Positions 49,068-63,511 of a stretch of 64,000 nt of DNA are shown piece by piece. The DNA is from Adiantum capillus-veneris (lineage: Eukaryota > Streptophyta > Polypodiopsida > Polypodiales > Pteridaceae). The DNA is taken from contig CM043944.1 of NCBI GenBank assembly GCA_014529385.2, positions 169,827,740-169,891,739 on the forward strand, in the 5' to 3' direction. Positions within the stretch are counted from its first letter, which is position 1, and each line of letters opens with the position of its first letter. A program made the translations under genes and the position numbers. The notes under the pieces are model-generated. The model saw only the letters and a list, made by a program, of their open reading frames with translations. It searched no databases and was not told where the DNA came from.

Positions 49068-49870
49068 AATGGGAGCAGAGGGTCTTTAAATCAATGACTC
49101 TTTAGAAGATAGACGCCATCAACCTTCGGCGTGAATGGCTACAGCCCTCTCTCTCATATCCTCTGCTAAAGTACAAAGCTGCCACAATCAACAAAAGAAT
49201 CAGAGAGGAGCCAACAATGTCACTGTACAAAGCAGACATCTCCAAGCCTAAAGGGGTAAAGTTAATAGTCGACTCTCAACCTAGGTGGAGAAAGGCATGG
49301 CTGACAAAGTATCCACAGTATCTAATCCATATGGTAGAGGTACCAAACGTCATCAGAGATAACGTAAGTTTCTATCCTCTACCAAGGATGCGGACGTGGA
49401 AGGCCCATGAGCTATTGCAAAGAAGCCAACCTACTTGGCTAAATTACCCGAAGCTGCCAGGCTCGAAGGCAGGCGAGAGAATAAGTGTGCAATACATGGT
49501 GAAAACCCTAACAGGTGCCATCAAATTGTTCACTGGCTCGCCTGACCTATCTTGCATTATGATGAGAAAGATTTGTAAAACACTTTTGGCAGTCTTTGAG
49601 ACATTCAAACCAGGCCAGGCGACAGACAGTATCTTCTTCTTTCAAGATACATACAGATGTGCATACGATCTGTCTGGTCAGCCTTCCAAGGAGGTGATAC
49701 ATGCATTGTATCAAAGGATCATGTTTTTGCCATCCTATCACCTCCAGGCCTTTGAAGAAGCTTTCTACACCGGCTTCTTCACAAACAGCATAGATATATT
49801 CGGCCCGACACTACTAGCTCAACATGCAAGATATGAGTCAGTGCTCAAGATGAGAGAAAGCCGAAGATGA
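49068..49870 (+). pseudogene. 3'-terminal ORF of LTR element F, unknown function
   Basis: Reading starts at the CACTA border (EWEQRVFKSMTL, then a TAG). It continues without a break through REWLQPSLSYPLL and a 217-residue segment rich in aromatic and basic residues, ending LKMRESRR at 49870. The polypurine tract and LTR of element F begin about 40 bases later. So this is the last coding part of an LTR element, but it is not integrase, RNase H or any domain I know. It does not resemble the extension of element E. Its N-terminal part is lost to the CACTA element. Confidence 0.55.
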
Positions 49871-49907
49871 AGAAGCAACTCAACAGCCATGTCGGGGACG
49901 ACATGAA

Positions 49908-49922
49908 CAAGGAGGGGGGGAG
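49908..49922 (+). promoter_or_regulatory. Polypurine tract of element F
   Basis: An AAGGAGGGGGGGAG-type tract ends directly at the LTR start TGTTAGAAG. Confidence 0.75.
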
Positions 49923-50850
49923 TGTTAGAAGTTGGACACACCCTACGGAAAATGACTGCTTGGCGGATTATTATTTTTTGTAATTATTCATTTATTGAGA
50001 AAACCCGACATTTCACCTTTGTAAATATTGGGGTTTACAGAAGTTTCCAGATTGTATCCCAGTTTTGACACTTAGATTGAGTAGATGGTTAAATTGGAAC
50101 ATTAGGGTTTGAGAATTGTAAGGTATTTATACCACTTTTTGACCTTAATGAAAAAACCTTTTGTCATTTTAAAAAGTTGAAGTCTGTGAGTGAGCGTACT
50201 GTGTACAAGAGAGAGTGAGAGTTTCAGCTTGATGCTACGTGCACACCAGTGGTCGGAATCGAGTGTGGAGAAGTGCAGCGTGTTGCCCCTGACGAGAGCT
50301 ACGCACCAATACCTACATTGTGTGCATATGGTCCGGTTTTGCGAGCTCCATCTACGAGCTTCATCTGGTGATTCGGTGAGCATACGTTGTCCGTTTTTGC
50401 ATTGCAGCATATCCACGCGTTTGCATTGAGTAGAGCTACACATTAGGCACTTTAGTTTTCGAAAACGATGACTTGCAAATTTCGGCCAGACATCCTACGT
50501 GATTTTGCACCGGGTGTTTTGGGTTGGGGTTTTGGTTCAGATACCTTAGGGAGAGCGACCTATTGGTGTTACTAGCGTCTCCTTCAAGTTTTGTGGTGTT
50601 TCGAGATTGTTTGATGGGTATTCGACTCTATAAAGCGTTGTAGGAAGTTTCCTCTTATGCACTCCTGAAGGCTGTAGCTTAGACATTGGGTAGGGACCTC
50701 TGTAGGAATTAGTTAGGAGTCGGTCGAGTGTAGGTTGACACCCTATGCTTGCTTCCACGCGCCTGCGGGTCGAGCTTCGTCCTTAGCTGACAAATCTTGT
50801 TAGGTGAGTTCTCACTGTGCCGACGTCCGTCGCGGCGTATCCGTCCAACA
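49923..50850 (+). repeat. 3' LTR of element F, inserted in an LTR of element X
   Basis: This 928-bp block starts TGTTAGAAG and ends CCGTCCAACA, with inverted TGTT/AACA ends. It follows the polypurine tract. It ends exactly where similarity to the 3' LTR of element X begins (50851 corresponds to 57587), so element F landed inside the 5' LTR of X. The 5' LTR of F is not in the window. Confidence 0.75.
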
Positions 50851-51149
50851 TGGTGGGATGGATTGGCAACACTTGCATCAGGAGAGAGGGGATTTAGTGT
50901 AGCATTTTAGTAATTAGCACTATGTAAAGAAGCCACGTCTACACCTTCACTCTAATGGTCGCCACACACACACTCATGCTAGCAAAATCTCCGTGTCTTT
51001 GAGTCACCTCTAGAGAACGCACTATTAGGCTGACTATCTCTCCCTCTATCTCTCTATCACCATGGTTTCCACCTCGCCAAAAATAAGGTTGCTGTAAATA
51101 TTGCATGAAAATAGTTTTCCCTCACACCCCGAGGGTTTTCATCACCTGT

Positions 51150-51245
<96 letters not shown>

Positions 51246-51399
51246 AAAGTCTGTGTTATTTCTAATCACCGTTGTCCGTGTCCTAGCCGCTCAAAGCTAG
51301 GTGTTGCCCCCTATTCGCTTCACCGTGGCCGGCTTGGTGTGCATCGGCTCGTGGCGTTTTGAGGTTGTTTTGGGGTCGTGTCACGCTTTGTGCTTGTCA
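50851..51399 (+). repeat. 5' LTR of element X (3' portion only)
   Basis: This 549-bp block aligns with 57587-58134 along its whole length, including GAATTAGCACTA-like segments, TCACCTCTAGAGAACGCACT, CACACCCCGAGGGTTTTCAT, a (TC)n tract (51155-51237) and the AGCCGCTCAAAGCTAGGTG end module. The upstream part is cut off by the LTR of element F. Confidence 0.85.
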
Positions 51400-51400
51400 T

Positions 51401-51420
51401 TTGGTGCCCCCAATGAGGAG
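51401..51420 (+). promoter_or_regulatory. Candidate primer-binding site of element X
   Basis: TTGGTGCCCCCAATGAGG follows the LTR end GTCA within a few bases. It is in the right place for a primer-binding site. The matching tRNA is not identified. Confidence 0.45.
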
Positions 51421-51471
51421 GGCTTCTTGGAAACCTTGAGTTTACAATGATGAAAACAACGCACTTTATCA

Positions 51472-52444
51472 ATCATGGAAGAATGGCTAAAAGAATTCTC
51501 TAACTGGAGAACGGAGGAGGAGGAAACTTAAGAAGCACTGACCGCCTTCATCGAAGTGCTGCTCCCAGAACTCACCATCGTAAACATCCAAGAGGTAAAT
51601 TCCCCATCTCGTATTGCTCATTCTAACCGCAAATTGAGAGCATCAAGTGGGAAGGCTATGAAGTGCCATCACTGTTGTCGACCAAATCACACTATCAATG
51701 AGGGCCAGCAACGAAGGTAATGAAGGGGTTGAAATCATCTACATCGACGTTCATCGTGAGAAGGTCGTCCATATCAAGGGAGGAAAAAGATCTATAAGGC
51801 CTCTCTTTCCTAAGGAAACTGCAAGCAAAAGTATAGCCTCTACTCCTAAGTGGCCAAAAGGGGCTACTCGAGCCAAAAGGGAAGGAAGGGCTAAGCTAGT
51901 TCGGAAACACACGACCCCAAAGGAAGAAGCACCTGGCCACACGAGTGCTTCAAGTTTGGGAAGCCGGGTCGTGCCTGGTTTGCCAAAAAGAAGGTCATCC
52001 GAGGCGAAGCGATGGAAGGTCGCCTATCAATTCGCACGACGCATGCGAGTATTGCCAATCCATTTCGACAATCCTGAAGTAGAAGTGGTAAGAAGGTTCC
52101 CATGCCCTAAGGAGCAGTGGTTTGGATGCTACTCTCGCTTTTTTGGAGGACGGGTAGAGGGTCTTGCTCCTGTCCCCGTACAGCTCATCCTGAAGAAACT
52201 CTCCACCATGGGTGAGACCCAGTGGATTGGAGACGAGTTACAGCTGAATGGATTGGAGTTCATGCAACGCGCCAACTACTGTAATTACCTGCAGCAGTTG
52301 CTGCTAGCTAAAAGGCTAGGAGTAGTCAAACGCGTTGCCATCACCCGGTACGTGCTGAGCGACAAAGAAAAAGTGGAGCCTATGAAAGGCGGCGATCTCT
52401 TGTGGATGTGCCGACTCATCAACACCAGCACGTTAAGAGTATAA
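51472..52444 (+). pseudogene. ORF upstream of gag in element X
   Basis: An N-terminal piece starts MEEWLKEFSNWR near 51476, contains a TAA, and ends in a partial knuckle CHHCCRPNH near 51660. A shifted frame of 248 codons (51698-52444) follows: a basic half rich in K and R, then a compact segment with CPKEQWFGCYSRFFGG and WIGDELQLNGLEFMQRANYC. I recognise no family. Ogre/Tat-type plant elements also carry an extra ORF before gag, but I cannot show homology. Confidence 0.4.
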
Positions 52445-52781
52445 GTAAGTGCTCCACTTTCTGTGCATCATGAAAAACTGACCAACAGCCTTCCCGTTTA
52501 GGTTTTTCCACACATGCATGTGAATATTTATGTAGATAGGAAATCTTCTACAACAAAAGATTGTGTATCTGTTTGGTGTTGCGGTGCTAGGAGAAATCCT
52601 TAGCTCCCCAACCCCTATTATTCTCCCCATATTGGATTATCACCACTCTTTCAATGTTTCCATTTTTATCATGTTTTAAATCTACCCACCCAGCCCTGTA
52701 AAAAGCCGCTATGAGCCGCTAATGTCATTAATGTTATTAAAAAAAAAGAAAAAAAAGATTCTAATTTTTTGAGTTACTACC

Positions 52782-54214
52782 ATGGCAAGTGCCTCTTTTC
52801 CCACATTCAGTGGAAAGAAGGGAGAAGACATCACTACCGATTTTCTAGATGACTTCGACATCGCTTGTGTGGTTTCCAACAAGGATGACGACACCTCACA
52901 ACTACGAATTTTTCCTTTACTGATGAAAGTAGAGGCCAAGTCTTGGTACAATGCTTTGTCCCAAGCTACCAAGAGTGCATGGGATGTACTACGTGCTACC
53001 TTTGTGAAGAGGTTTGGTGGAGGCACAAACTCAGAAAAGTTATGGTAGCTGCTGACGGAGTTAAAGCAAGGAGGTCTACTAGTTTGTGGATTTGTGGGAA
53101 ATATGGGTTTCCTCACTAGAGGAAGGTGAAGGAGTGCCTATTTTCCTAAAGAAGGACCGTTTCATTGCTCGCATGTGGTTGCCGCTTAAAGAGAAGGTGA
53201 AGGGGAGGTTCCCTGCAACGTATGAGTTGCAGTGGAAGTAGCCCGCCTTGAACACGAGCTTGTGGATTTGTGGGAAAGATGGGTTGCCTCTCTAGAGGAA
53301 GGTGAAGGAGTGCCACTTACGAATCCAAGTTTGTGGATTTGTGGGAAAGATGGATTGCTCCACTAGAGGAAGGTGAAGGACTGCCTAATTTCCTGAAGAA
53401 GGACCGTTTCATTGATGGCCTATGGTCGCCGCTTAAAGAGAAGGTGAAGGGGAGGTTCCCTACAACGTATGAGTTGGCAGTGGAAGTAGCCCGTCTTAAA
53501 GACAAGAAGCTGCACATGCAAGCAAGAGTCAACGAGTCAAAGGAATCGAGCTCAGTCCGACTAACCCCAGTGACTGCAACAGCTGTTCATAGAATCCAAC
53601 CACAGGAGGCATCAAAAGAGCAGCAAGAACTATTGAGTCGCATCACTACTCAGCTTGAAAGTTTATTCGTGCATCTGGTGTAGCAAGGGCATGCACCTGT
53701 CAGATATCCAAAGCAAGGGAGAGGACAACGAAGGAAAAACCAAGAATACCACTGCTACAATTGCGGGGAAGATGGCCATGGCATGTATTACTGTCCACAT
53801 TCAAGAAGGCAGAACTTCAATAGAGGAGGAAGGCAGAATCAGATTTCTCCACCAAGGGCAAGACCACCGCCACCGAGACAACCAATCCCACCTATTCAAA
53901 TACCACCACCAGTCATGAAACCACAGCCAATCCCACCAGTTCAAGTCCTATATCCATCGATGCAACCACTGCCACAATCACCACTTACACTCATCCTACA
54001 CCTACCACCAATTGGTACCTGCACAACAAGTGTCATTGGTCTTGCAAAAGAGGTCAAGATGAAGATAACAGAAGAAAGATCAAGTGAGAAGTTTGTTCAA
54101 AGGAAGGAAGAAGTGGAACAAGAGGTTAAAGAATCAAAAGATGCTACCCCAATGAGGGAGGTAAGTCAAGAAAATTGTGTTACAAATGTGAGAACATCTC
54201 TAACCCTGGATTAA
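52782..54214 (+). pseudogene. gag: Gag of element X with internal segment duplications
   Basis: It starts MASASFPTFSGKKGED, then shows the retrotransposon gag core (RIFPLLMKVEAKSWYNAL, WDVLRATFVKRF) and a TAG at 53046-53048. A duplicated stretch (53082-53450) follows. The open piece 53333-53683 comes next, then a frame change to the knuckle CYNCGEDGHGMYYC (about 53755-53796). A long proline/glutamine-rich tail (about 53830-54010) and a charged end to 54214 close it. It would package element RNA if intact. Stops and shifts prevent that now. Confidence 0.7.
53082..53450 (+). repeat. Tandemly repeated gag segment in element X
   Basis: TTGTGGATTTGTGGGAAAKATGG occurs at about 53084, 53251 and 53330. 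The first and third copies extend through AAAGAGAAGGTGAAGGGGAGGTTCCC (53190 and 53437) and are about 246 bp apart. The middle copy is a short partial one. Confidence 0.8.
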
Positions 54215-54226
54215 ATAGGCACCAAA

Positions 54227-55290
54227 GTGATCAAACGCCAGCATTGGGCAGTAAGGGTAAGAAGGTGTAAAGTGTTGATCAAGCCTCGTCAAAGTAAGAG
54301 GAATGCAAAGAGCATGAAAGGCATAAGAGAAGAGGAAGGCCATCCTGCCAGCAAGGATTTTCACAAGATGGACAACGTATCAAGCAAAGGGGAGGGCTTT
54401 GAAAACAGAAGCCTGTGCACCAGCATGGACCAAGAACAGTGTAGCAAGTTGAAGGCATCCTGCATCACGGAAGTTTCACCAGAGGAACATGACGAAGAGG
54501 TAAGTATGAATGAAGGTTTGGAGTTGCATATTTCTCCAAGGGCCTGGCAGTTGAGCAAGAATTTATTGTGTAGTGTCATAGACTTAGAGATGGGTAATGC
54601 CTCTAGTCTACTGAAAGGTGTTCTAAACTTGGAGATGGGTAATTTGCCTCCAGTTTATGTGAGGGTGTTCAGATTAAGTTTGATGATCAACATGTTGCCA
54701 ACCTTTTAAGGATGTTCCAGACTCCTCCACAATGGAGCATTGTGTTTGCATGGGATGCATCAGACCTATGGTTATGGTTAACCACTAGAGCATATAGAGG
54801 TAAGATCAACATGGAGATAAACGTAAAGGAGCCATGGATAGACAAAAGGCTGATAGGATGCAAGAATGAAGGCCTCATCCCCAGCTCGGTGCAATTTTCT
54901 ACAAATAGTGCATCCTCTCTATGGAGAGAGATAAGTGGGTTACGCTTGTGTTTAAGCCGCAAGGTAGGTGTCTTACTATCAACATCAAAAAAGGCAGCTC
55001 ACATGTTTGAGCACACCCAAGAGAAGCATGATATGCTTGCAATCTTTTCCACTCACGGCAATAAGCAAGATCTTGAAGACAAATGGAGCTCACCACACCA
55101 ACAAGGCGGCCATATATGGTGGATTCTTGGCACACTCTTGGGAATCATAATTTTCAGTTCTGCCTTTGCAGGAGACAAGATGCTCATTTTTCCCCTCGCT
55201 ACTAGTGGTTACAAATTTGGTCCTATTTGGCATGCAACTTTTACTATTCAGACACCCCAAATAATGATTATATTCTTCACTTGGGATTAG
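54227..55290 (+). pseudogene. Uncertain downstream frames of element X
   Basis: Two consecutive open stretches lie after gag: 54227-54709 (160 codons, with LEMGN repeated twice near its end) and 54712-55290 (192 codons, with a hydrophobic segment WWILGTLLGIIIFSSAFAG near residue 145). No protease or polymerase motif is seen. These may be decayed coding sequence of the element or chance frames. Confidence 0.25.
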
Positions 55291-55519
55291 GGAGAACACT
55301 GGCATAAAGTTCTGGAAGCCATGGGCTTCCCATTTAATCAGCCCGCACCATTTCAAGGAACAAGTTATCATCCGGACCTGTTGCAGATGCATGGATATCC
55401 CAAAAATCTCACCAATGGCCAAATGGAATGGCTTGTTTAGAAGGCAACTTGATATCGGCTCCTACAGATCAGCTGAAGAAGAATCAAAGGCAGGGCTAGA
55501 GACATGAATGCCTCTAGCC

Positions 55520-55533
55520 AAAAAAAGGGAGGG
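55520..55533 (+). promoter_or_regulatory. Polypurine tract of element X
   Basis: AAAAAAAGGGAGGG is followed four bases later by the LTR start TGATAGCCGG. Confidence 0.65.
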
Positions 55534-55537
55534 CTAA

Positions 55538-58134
<2,597 letters not shown>

Positions 58135-58192
58135 TCATCTTTGGCTTCAAAAATTGAGTACATGTAGGGAACATGATATCTTCCAAAATCTT

Positions 58193-58530
58193 CTATAAGA
58201 AATAGCCATAAGGTATTAGCATCATTGAAACATAGATATATACAAATATCCATTTATTCCACCATGTAGCATGGATAAGCAAAATTTCCCCATCATGCTT
58301 CAAGTTAGGAGTAGTTGTGTGGATAGATAGACACATCCCATCACAGAACTTTCGATCAACAAAACTTCCATCAGCATGAGTAAATGTATAACTTGCATCA
58401 AGCAAAAACAACTCCATTTCCTTTAGGCATTGGTTAACCCAAAATCCTCATATATTAGCATTTTCATACAAATAATAAACCAAATATGACTTCTTCCAAG
58501 AGAAATTAGGAGAATGATCCACAAAAATAC
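58193..58530 (-). pseudogene. Coding relic, family unknown
   Basis: On the minus strand one frame runs from VDHSPNFSWKKSYLVYY (near 58520), through one TGA, to NQCLKEMELFLLDASYTFTH, DGSFVDRKFCDGMCL and ILLIHATWWNKW, ending near 58193. Composition looks like real protein, with no repeats. I do not recognise it. The rest of 58135-58920 is AT-rich and shows nothing else. Confidence 0.3.
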
Positions 58531-58919
58531 TCCATCATCATAAAGATATGAGCAAAAACATCTCTATCCTTCAAGCTTCATTGGATGGCTAGGTTTCAAT
58601 ACCCCTTCATGCTTTACATAGGAGGCAGGGGCTGTAAAAATTATTTTTTGTTAGTTACAGTCTAGAAAAAAAAAGGTAACAAGCTATATCATCATCACAT
58701 ATCCTCTAAGACATGCTACAAACTTCTTTTTTTGAATTTGAAAAAATTAACTACAATGGATATACATATGCATATAACTGCAAACATTGTCATGTATGTT
58801 ATAGTGGATATACTTGTACTATAAGGAGAAAAATTCTGCATCTCCCTCTCTCTCTCTCCTTGTCCTTTCCATGATAAATAGCTATGATAGTGGAATCAAC
58901 CTCCCATCGTGACTCTAAG

Positions 58920-59995
58920 GTGGCTTCATATGCAAAACTTTGGCCCGCACATTTTGGTCATCTAAGTTTGGCCAATTTTTAATGTTTGGAGAGATTTGAT
59001 ATGTTCTTTGTTGGCCCCTTGTGAGACACCATTGAATCTTTTATTTGAAGGTTTTATTTTGGTAAAATACAACACTCTAAGTTCCCTAAGGACACATCTA
59101 TGCGGGCTACTTGAAAACTACAACTTATGCATAGTAATGCTTGCCGAGTCCGATGCATACTCCATGTTTTTAGAAAACAATGTACTTTTTGACTTTCATT
59201 GATGATTACTCTTGGAATTATTTTATTTTGGTAAAATACATCACTCTAAGTTCCCTAAGGATACATCTATGTGAGCTACTTGAAAATTGCAACTTATGCA
59301 TAGTGATACTTGTCGAGTTTGATGCGTACTGCATGTTTTAGAAAAAACTGTATTTTGTGACTTCCATTGATGATTACTCTAGGCATGCATGGGTGTATCT
59401 TCCTTGGGGGGGGGAACTTATCAGAATATCTTTATAATTTTTTGCATCAAGAGGCTATTAATAATCCCTCAATATACATACTATATTTACACTATATGCC
59501 TATTGAAAAAAACCCCACTCCCTCTAATGCATAAATAAAAGTATACATTCTTGATAATTAAAATCCTTGCTAGTTAACTCACATGAAATGATACACATTT
59601 TGAAAACTGACCACCTTCGGGTATCAGCCCATGCAAAGTCTAAAGTGTTTATGTGCCTTTGATTTTTCTTTTTCCTATGGTTGAAAGTGAATATGGGTGT
59701 ATTACGAGCACCATCCAATTCGATCAAGGAGGGGAGTATATGTTTGAAGAATTCAATGCATTCTTGGCTAGTTGTGGGATAAAACACAAATGTACAATAT
59801 CATATACCCCTAGAAAAATGGTGTTATTAAGAGGAAAAACAAGTCACCTTGGAGGTGACACAATGTGTAGTCAAAAGACAAACTTTTCCACATGTTTTTT
59901 TGTCTTGAAGTTGTCATGTGTGTTGTGCATCTACATAGGCATCCCATTAAAGCATTGCAATCCATCACTCAATATGAGGGTTGACATGGCAAGAA
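58920..59995 (+). pseudogene. Decayed copia relic related to element D
   Basis: Fragments of the pre-integrase and integrase region are recognisable: AKLWPAHFGHLSLANF near 58935, SKFPKDTSMRAT near 59080, then FDQGGEYMFEEFNAFLASCGIKHKCT at about 59720-59790, which closely follows the element D sequence at 28840-28900. Later pieces correspond to the CPTKALQSITPYEAW region of D. Many stops and shifts occur. The relic ends at about 59996 where a fold-back-type end begins. Confidence 0.7.
59052..59390 (+). repeat. 169-bp tandem duplication inside the copia relic
   Basis: TTTTATTTTGGTAAAATAC begins at 59052 and again at 59221. Both copies continue through CTCTAAGTTCCCTAAGGA, GCATAGTRATRCTTG and TTGATGATTACTCT with scattered differences. 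Confidence 0.85.
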
Positions 59996-59996
59996 T

Positions 59997-60499
59997 TATT
60001 AGGAGAAAGGTGGACTCACTTTTGGGCCTTTTACTTCTAGAGAGAGAGTGGCGCTCGACCAATGCGGAAGAGGCTTACGCTACATTAAAAATTGGCATTT
60101 TGGAGCCAAACTCATTTAGAAAAAGTGGAGAAAATAATATTTTTGTTCTTCAAATTATACAATGTCATACTTTCAAAACATAAATGCTATAGAGCGTACT
60201 AACTATGTACCGACAAATTTCAGAGCTTGCATTGAAGACTCTAGTATCTATCTTTCCGCCCAAATAAAACTTTGAGTAGCTCTACTTTCCTCTCAAAGCT
60301 GTCTTCCCTTTTTCATATTTGCGATAACTCTACTGTGTGTTCTAGTGCACACCATGACTACCTCTCGAAGGCCTAGGACTACCATTGACTCTATTAGCAT
60401 TTTTAACATTTATACTACAGATGATAAGGCATGGATACCATCTAGAATCACTATCAAAATTTGAATACTATTGCAAACGAGGAGGAGGAAGAGGAGGCA
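59997..60499. mobile_element. Fragment related to the fold-back element
   Basis: ATTAGGAGAAAGGTGGACTCA at 59997 matches the terminal repeat of the element at 5899-7351. Similarity continues through TTTTGGGCC, a GAGAGAGWG segment and CCAATGSGGAAGARGC for about 110 bp. I cannot find a matching opposite end before the hAT-like element at 60500, so only one terminus is supported. Nothing else is recognised in the interval. Confidence 0.45.
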
Positions 60500-61266
60500 A
60501 CCCCGGGGGATTCACTCTATATATAAAACGGGACGCCACGTGCGAGCGGACAACTTTGATAAAACCCCTATATACGACTCATACTAGGGAATATGACCCC
60601 CCTTTCTATGCTTATACGAGAATCAATGCAGAAAATTATCATACCCCTATCTTACATATAAAATTTAGGTCTCACATGATCTAACTGAGTAAAACTAGTC
60701 AAAGAGCGTATAGCATAGTGACTGGTAACGTACTAAGGAACCACTTATGTTGATAACTAGATGTACTCTCAATGTGTCTTAGTTTGACTTCCAAACTATG
60801 TACCCGTTCAGTTTGCACTCTAGCTACTCATCCAATTTTGCTCCATCTAAATTACTCAAAAAACATGGTCATATAGTTGTGCTAGGTTCTTCGTGTAAAT
60901 TTGCATCTATACAAACTCTTTATAGATTTCATCCCTCAACAAATGAACTATAATCCCAAAACAAGCAATTAATACAAAGCAGTGTTAGTTCTTGCATGGA
61001 TCTTTGTATCTATTAACTCAAAAGTTCAAGGGTAGACTCTTTTAAAAAGCAATGATTTCAATACACAAAAACTTCCTCTCATTTTTTCCTTTTCTCACTC
61101 CCCCCTCCCCAACCAATAAATATGATATCCCCTCCCTTATTTTTAAGCTTAGGAGATAAATTATTGGGGGTCTGCCCTTAATTTATACGCTTATGTAAAT
61201 TGTTAAAAAAATCCCCTCCCTTGCACTTACGTGGTGCGATAAGTTTTCCATGGTGAATCCCCCGGG
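60500..61266. mobile_element. hAT-like non-autonomous element, 767 bp
   Basis: Both ends read CCCGGGGGATTCAC inwards. The element is flanked by the perfect 8-bp repeat GAGGCAAC at 60492-60499 and 61267-61274. No transposase frame is present. The terminal GGGGATTCAC is shared with the 174-bp element at 70-243, which also has an 8-bp duplication, so the two belong to one terminal-sequence family of very different lengths. The interior is AT-rich. Confidence 0.85.
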
Positions 61267-61274
61267 GAGGCAAC

Positions 61275-61841
61275 ACAATGATTTTGTGGAGGCTTTCAAG
61301 GGACATGTTAAAGAGTTAAAAGTGTGTGCACAAAGTAAGAGGGTGAAAGAGGTCCTCATACAACATGCTTTCCAACATGCAGACTTAAGGTTGCAAACAT
61401 CTCCTCCTCGTTTTCCACGGCATCAACCGAACTATAAGTTATTTTGAGCATATCTCATTTAGTGCATGATTATGTTCGCAGGTTTAGGGTTGACATCATG
61501 TTTGGTATGTTATAAATATTTACCCATCGAACATGACGTATTGGCAACCAGTTGAGAGAATAGTTGGGAATTTTTATGCTTTTCATGCAGTTATTGGTGA
61601 GAAATGTATCGAGGAAGACATCACATATTTGGAACCTAGAATATCCACTGGTTGGGATCGTGTAACTTCTTTGCCACTTCCATACTTTGACAGCAAGGAT
61701 TGGCCTTTGCCAGCTTCCCAAACTAGTGAAATATTTGAAAATAGGTTGTTTCACAATATACAAAAGTCCCTCAAGTATTCAATTGCTATAAAGATTGGTA
61801 GGCTCATTCCTCAAGTATTCAATTGCTATAAAGATTGTTAA
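61275..61841 (+). pseudogene. Coding-like fragments, family unknown
   Basis: Reading from the right flank of the hAT-like element gives NDFVEAFKGHVKELKVCAQ ... HQPNYKLF and a stop at 61447. A second frame (61533-61841) gives MTYWQPVERIVGNFYAFHAV, DITYLEPRISTGWDRV and LPYFDSKDWPLP. The end contains a 38-bp tandem duplication (CTCAAGTATTCAATTGC at 61770 and 61809). Composition suggests decayed protein-coding DNA. I do not recognise it. Confidence 0.3.
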
Positions 61842-62582
61842 GCTCATTCTATTTATGCATGTTGAAGTGTATATAGATTACCACAACAATGTTCATTTGC
61901 AATTCTAAAAGTTGTTTGGACTTTTTAGATGATAATTGGGATAGGAAATAGTCACATGGAAAAATCTGTATTTTACGAAAGAAGTCTATAAGTTGCAAGT
62001 ACATTATGAGCTCTCAAAAAATTATAATGTCAATTTACTATTCTAGATATCATCTTCTTAGTGGGCAACTTAGTCCACTTGACCAAGATATAGAGTCTAA
62101 CTCTTAGAAAAAACCTTTAGCAATGGAGATCTACTTTCTAGAGAGCCTACTTACTATGATGGAGACAATGTCAAGTACAACTCTTGCACATCTCAAGGTA
62201 GATCTTACATATAAATACCTTCCACTTATACCAGAAGTGTATGCATTCAGTCTCAACAGATAAGTTTCATTTTTCTTTAATGCATTAAGACATAGATACT
62301 ACCTCTTTCTTTTTCTCAAATTCCCAGGCGCAAGGAGAAAACAACATTGTGCAAGGAGTCCCTCTCAAATATACTTACTTGATTGTTTCCATCGGAAGCT
62401 AGGTCACATACATTGTGCACGTGATGAGTTTTAATGCCATGCAATCCAACATGTACACTCCAAAATGACTAATACAAAGACATTTTGTGTTGTTCAGACA
62501 TTGTTTCAAAAATGTACACTTTTCATTGTTTCAAAATTTTACAAATTGTATTGTTTCTTTCAAAATGTATCCAAAAGGTTGA
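61842..62582. other. AT-rich DNA, nothing recognised
   Basis: No frame longer than chance, repeat array or known motif is visible on either strand. Confidence 0.6.
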
Positions 62583-62760
62583 TAATTATTGCTCCCTTCC
62601 CTACAACTGCTTTCCTATTGCCTCATCTGGTTTCCGCCATTGCTCCCTACCCTCTTTCTTGATTGCTGCCATTGCTCCCTGGCCCTCTCCCCCAGTTGAT
62701 GCCAATGCTCCCTTCCCCTCTCCCTTGATTGCTGCTCCTTCTCCCTTGCGAGACACTGGT
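62583..62760 (+). repeat. Degenerate minisatellite, units about 40 bp
   Basis: GCTCCCTNCCCTCTYYCTTGATTGCTGCCATT-type units repeat about four times with variation (62590, 62641, 62667, 62708). Frames through it are repetitive by-products. Confidence 0.6.
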
Positions 62761-63511
62761 CTCGGGTCCCTTTTGCATCATTCGAATGCATGGGCCTAAT
62801 CCTTGGCTTCACATGCATCTTGCACCTATCAAGCTTCTTTCTCTTCTCGCTCTTGGTGTTGACTTGTAACCCAATCCTCTACTTCTACGGAGTCCACATA
62901 ATTTTAATTAATTGCTTCTTGCATGTTTCAAACCTTGTCTGGAGTCTATTGGTTCCGCTATGTCATTTTGTCAATGCGGGCCTGTTTGAACTCCTCAGCT
63001 CGAGCACCTTCCTCTCTTGAACATCTGTGCATTGAGATTATAATATGTTGAATGTCCATTACAAAAAAATTGCACACATCATAGGGGCTGTAGTTATGAT
63101 AATTGAAGGTCCTGTAGAAGCATAATAATAGGAAAGTAAGTAAAGAAGTTACTTCTTTTAATACAAACATAGCAACAATACAAGACTTGAAACAACACAC
63201 GTACTTATGTCTGGTACATCCAAAATTTGGCTAACAAGGAGAATATCATTCACACACGTACGCCAACCACAGTTACAGTCATCAGCCTGCGTGGGCACAC
63301 TGACCCGTTGGTGCTGAGCGAAAATCCCTAGATCATGTTCTAACAAAATGTGCTCTACACAGCATAGGAATTTTTTCACGGCACTACATACGTAAGTGCT
63401 TGCTTCAGTAAAGCATCACCAACTGATACTTCTAGCAAATGCATAAAGATGTGCCTTATGTCTTTACAATGCTAGAGATTAGATTGCTTAGTGGATGTAG
63501 TCAGAAACAAG
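62761..63511. other. No recognisable gene
   Basis: Short open frames occur on both strands, none with a motif I know. No LTR, inverted repeat or tandem repeat is evident. Confidence 0.55.

Noticed and set aside
54712-55290. Envelope-like protein in element X based on one hydrophobic segment
   Set aside because: A single possible membrane segment in a 192-codon frame of uncertain coding status is not enough.
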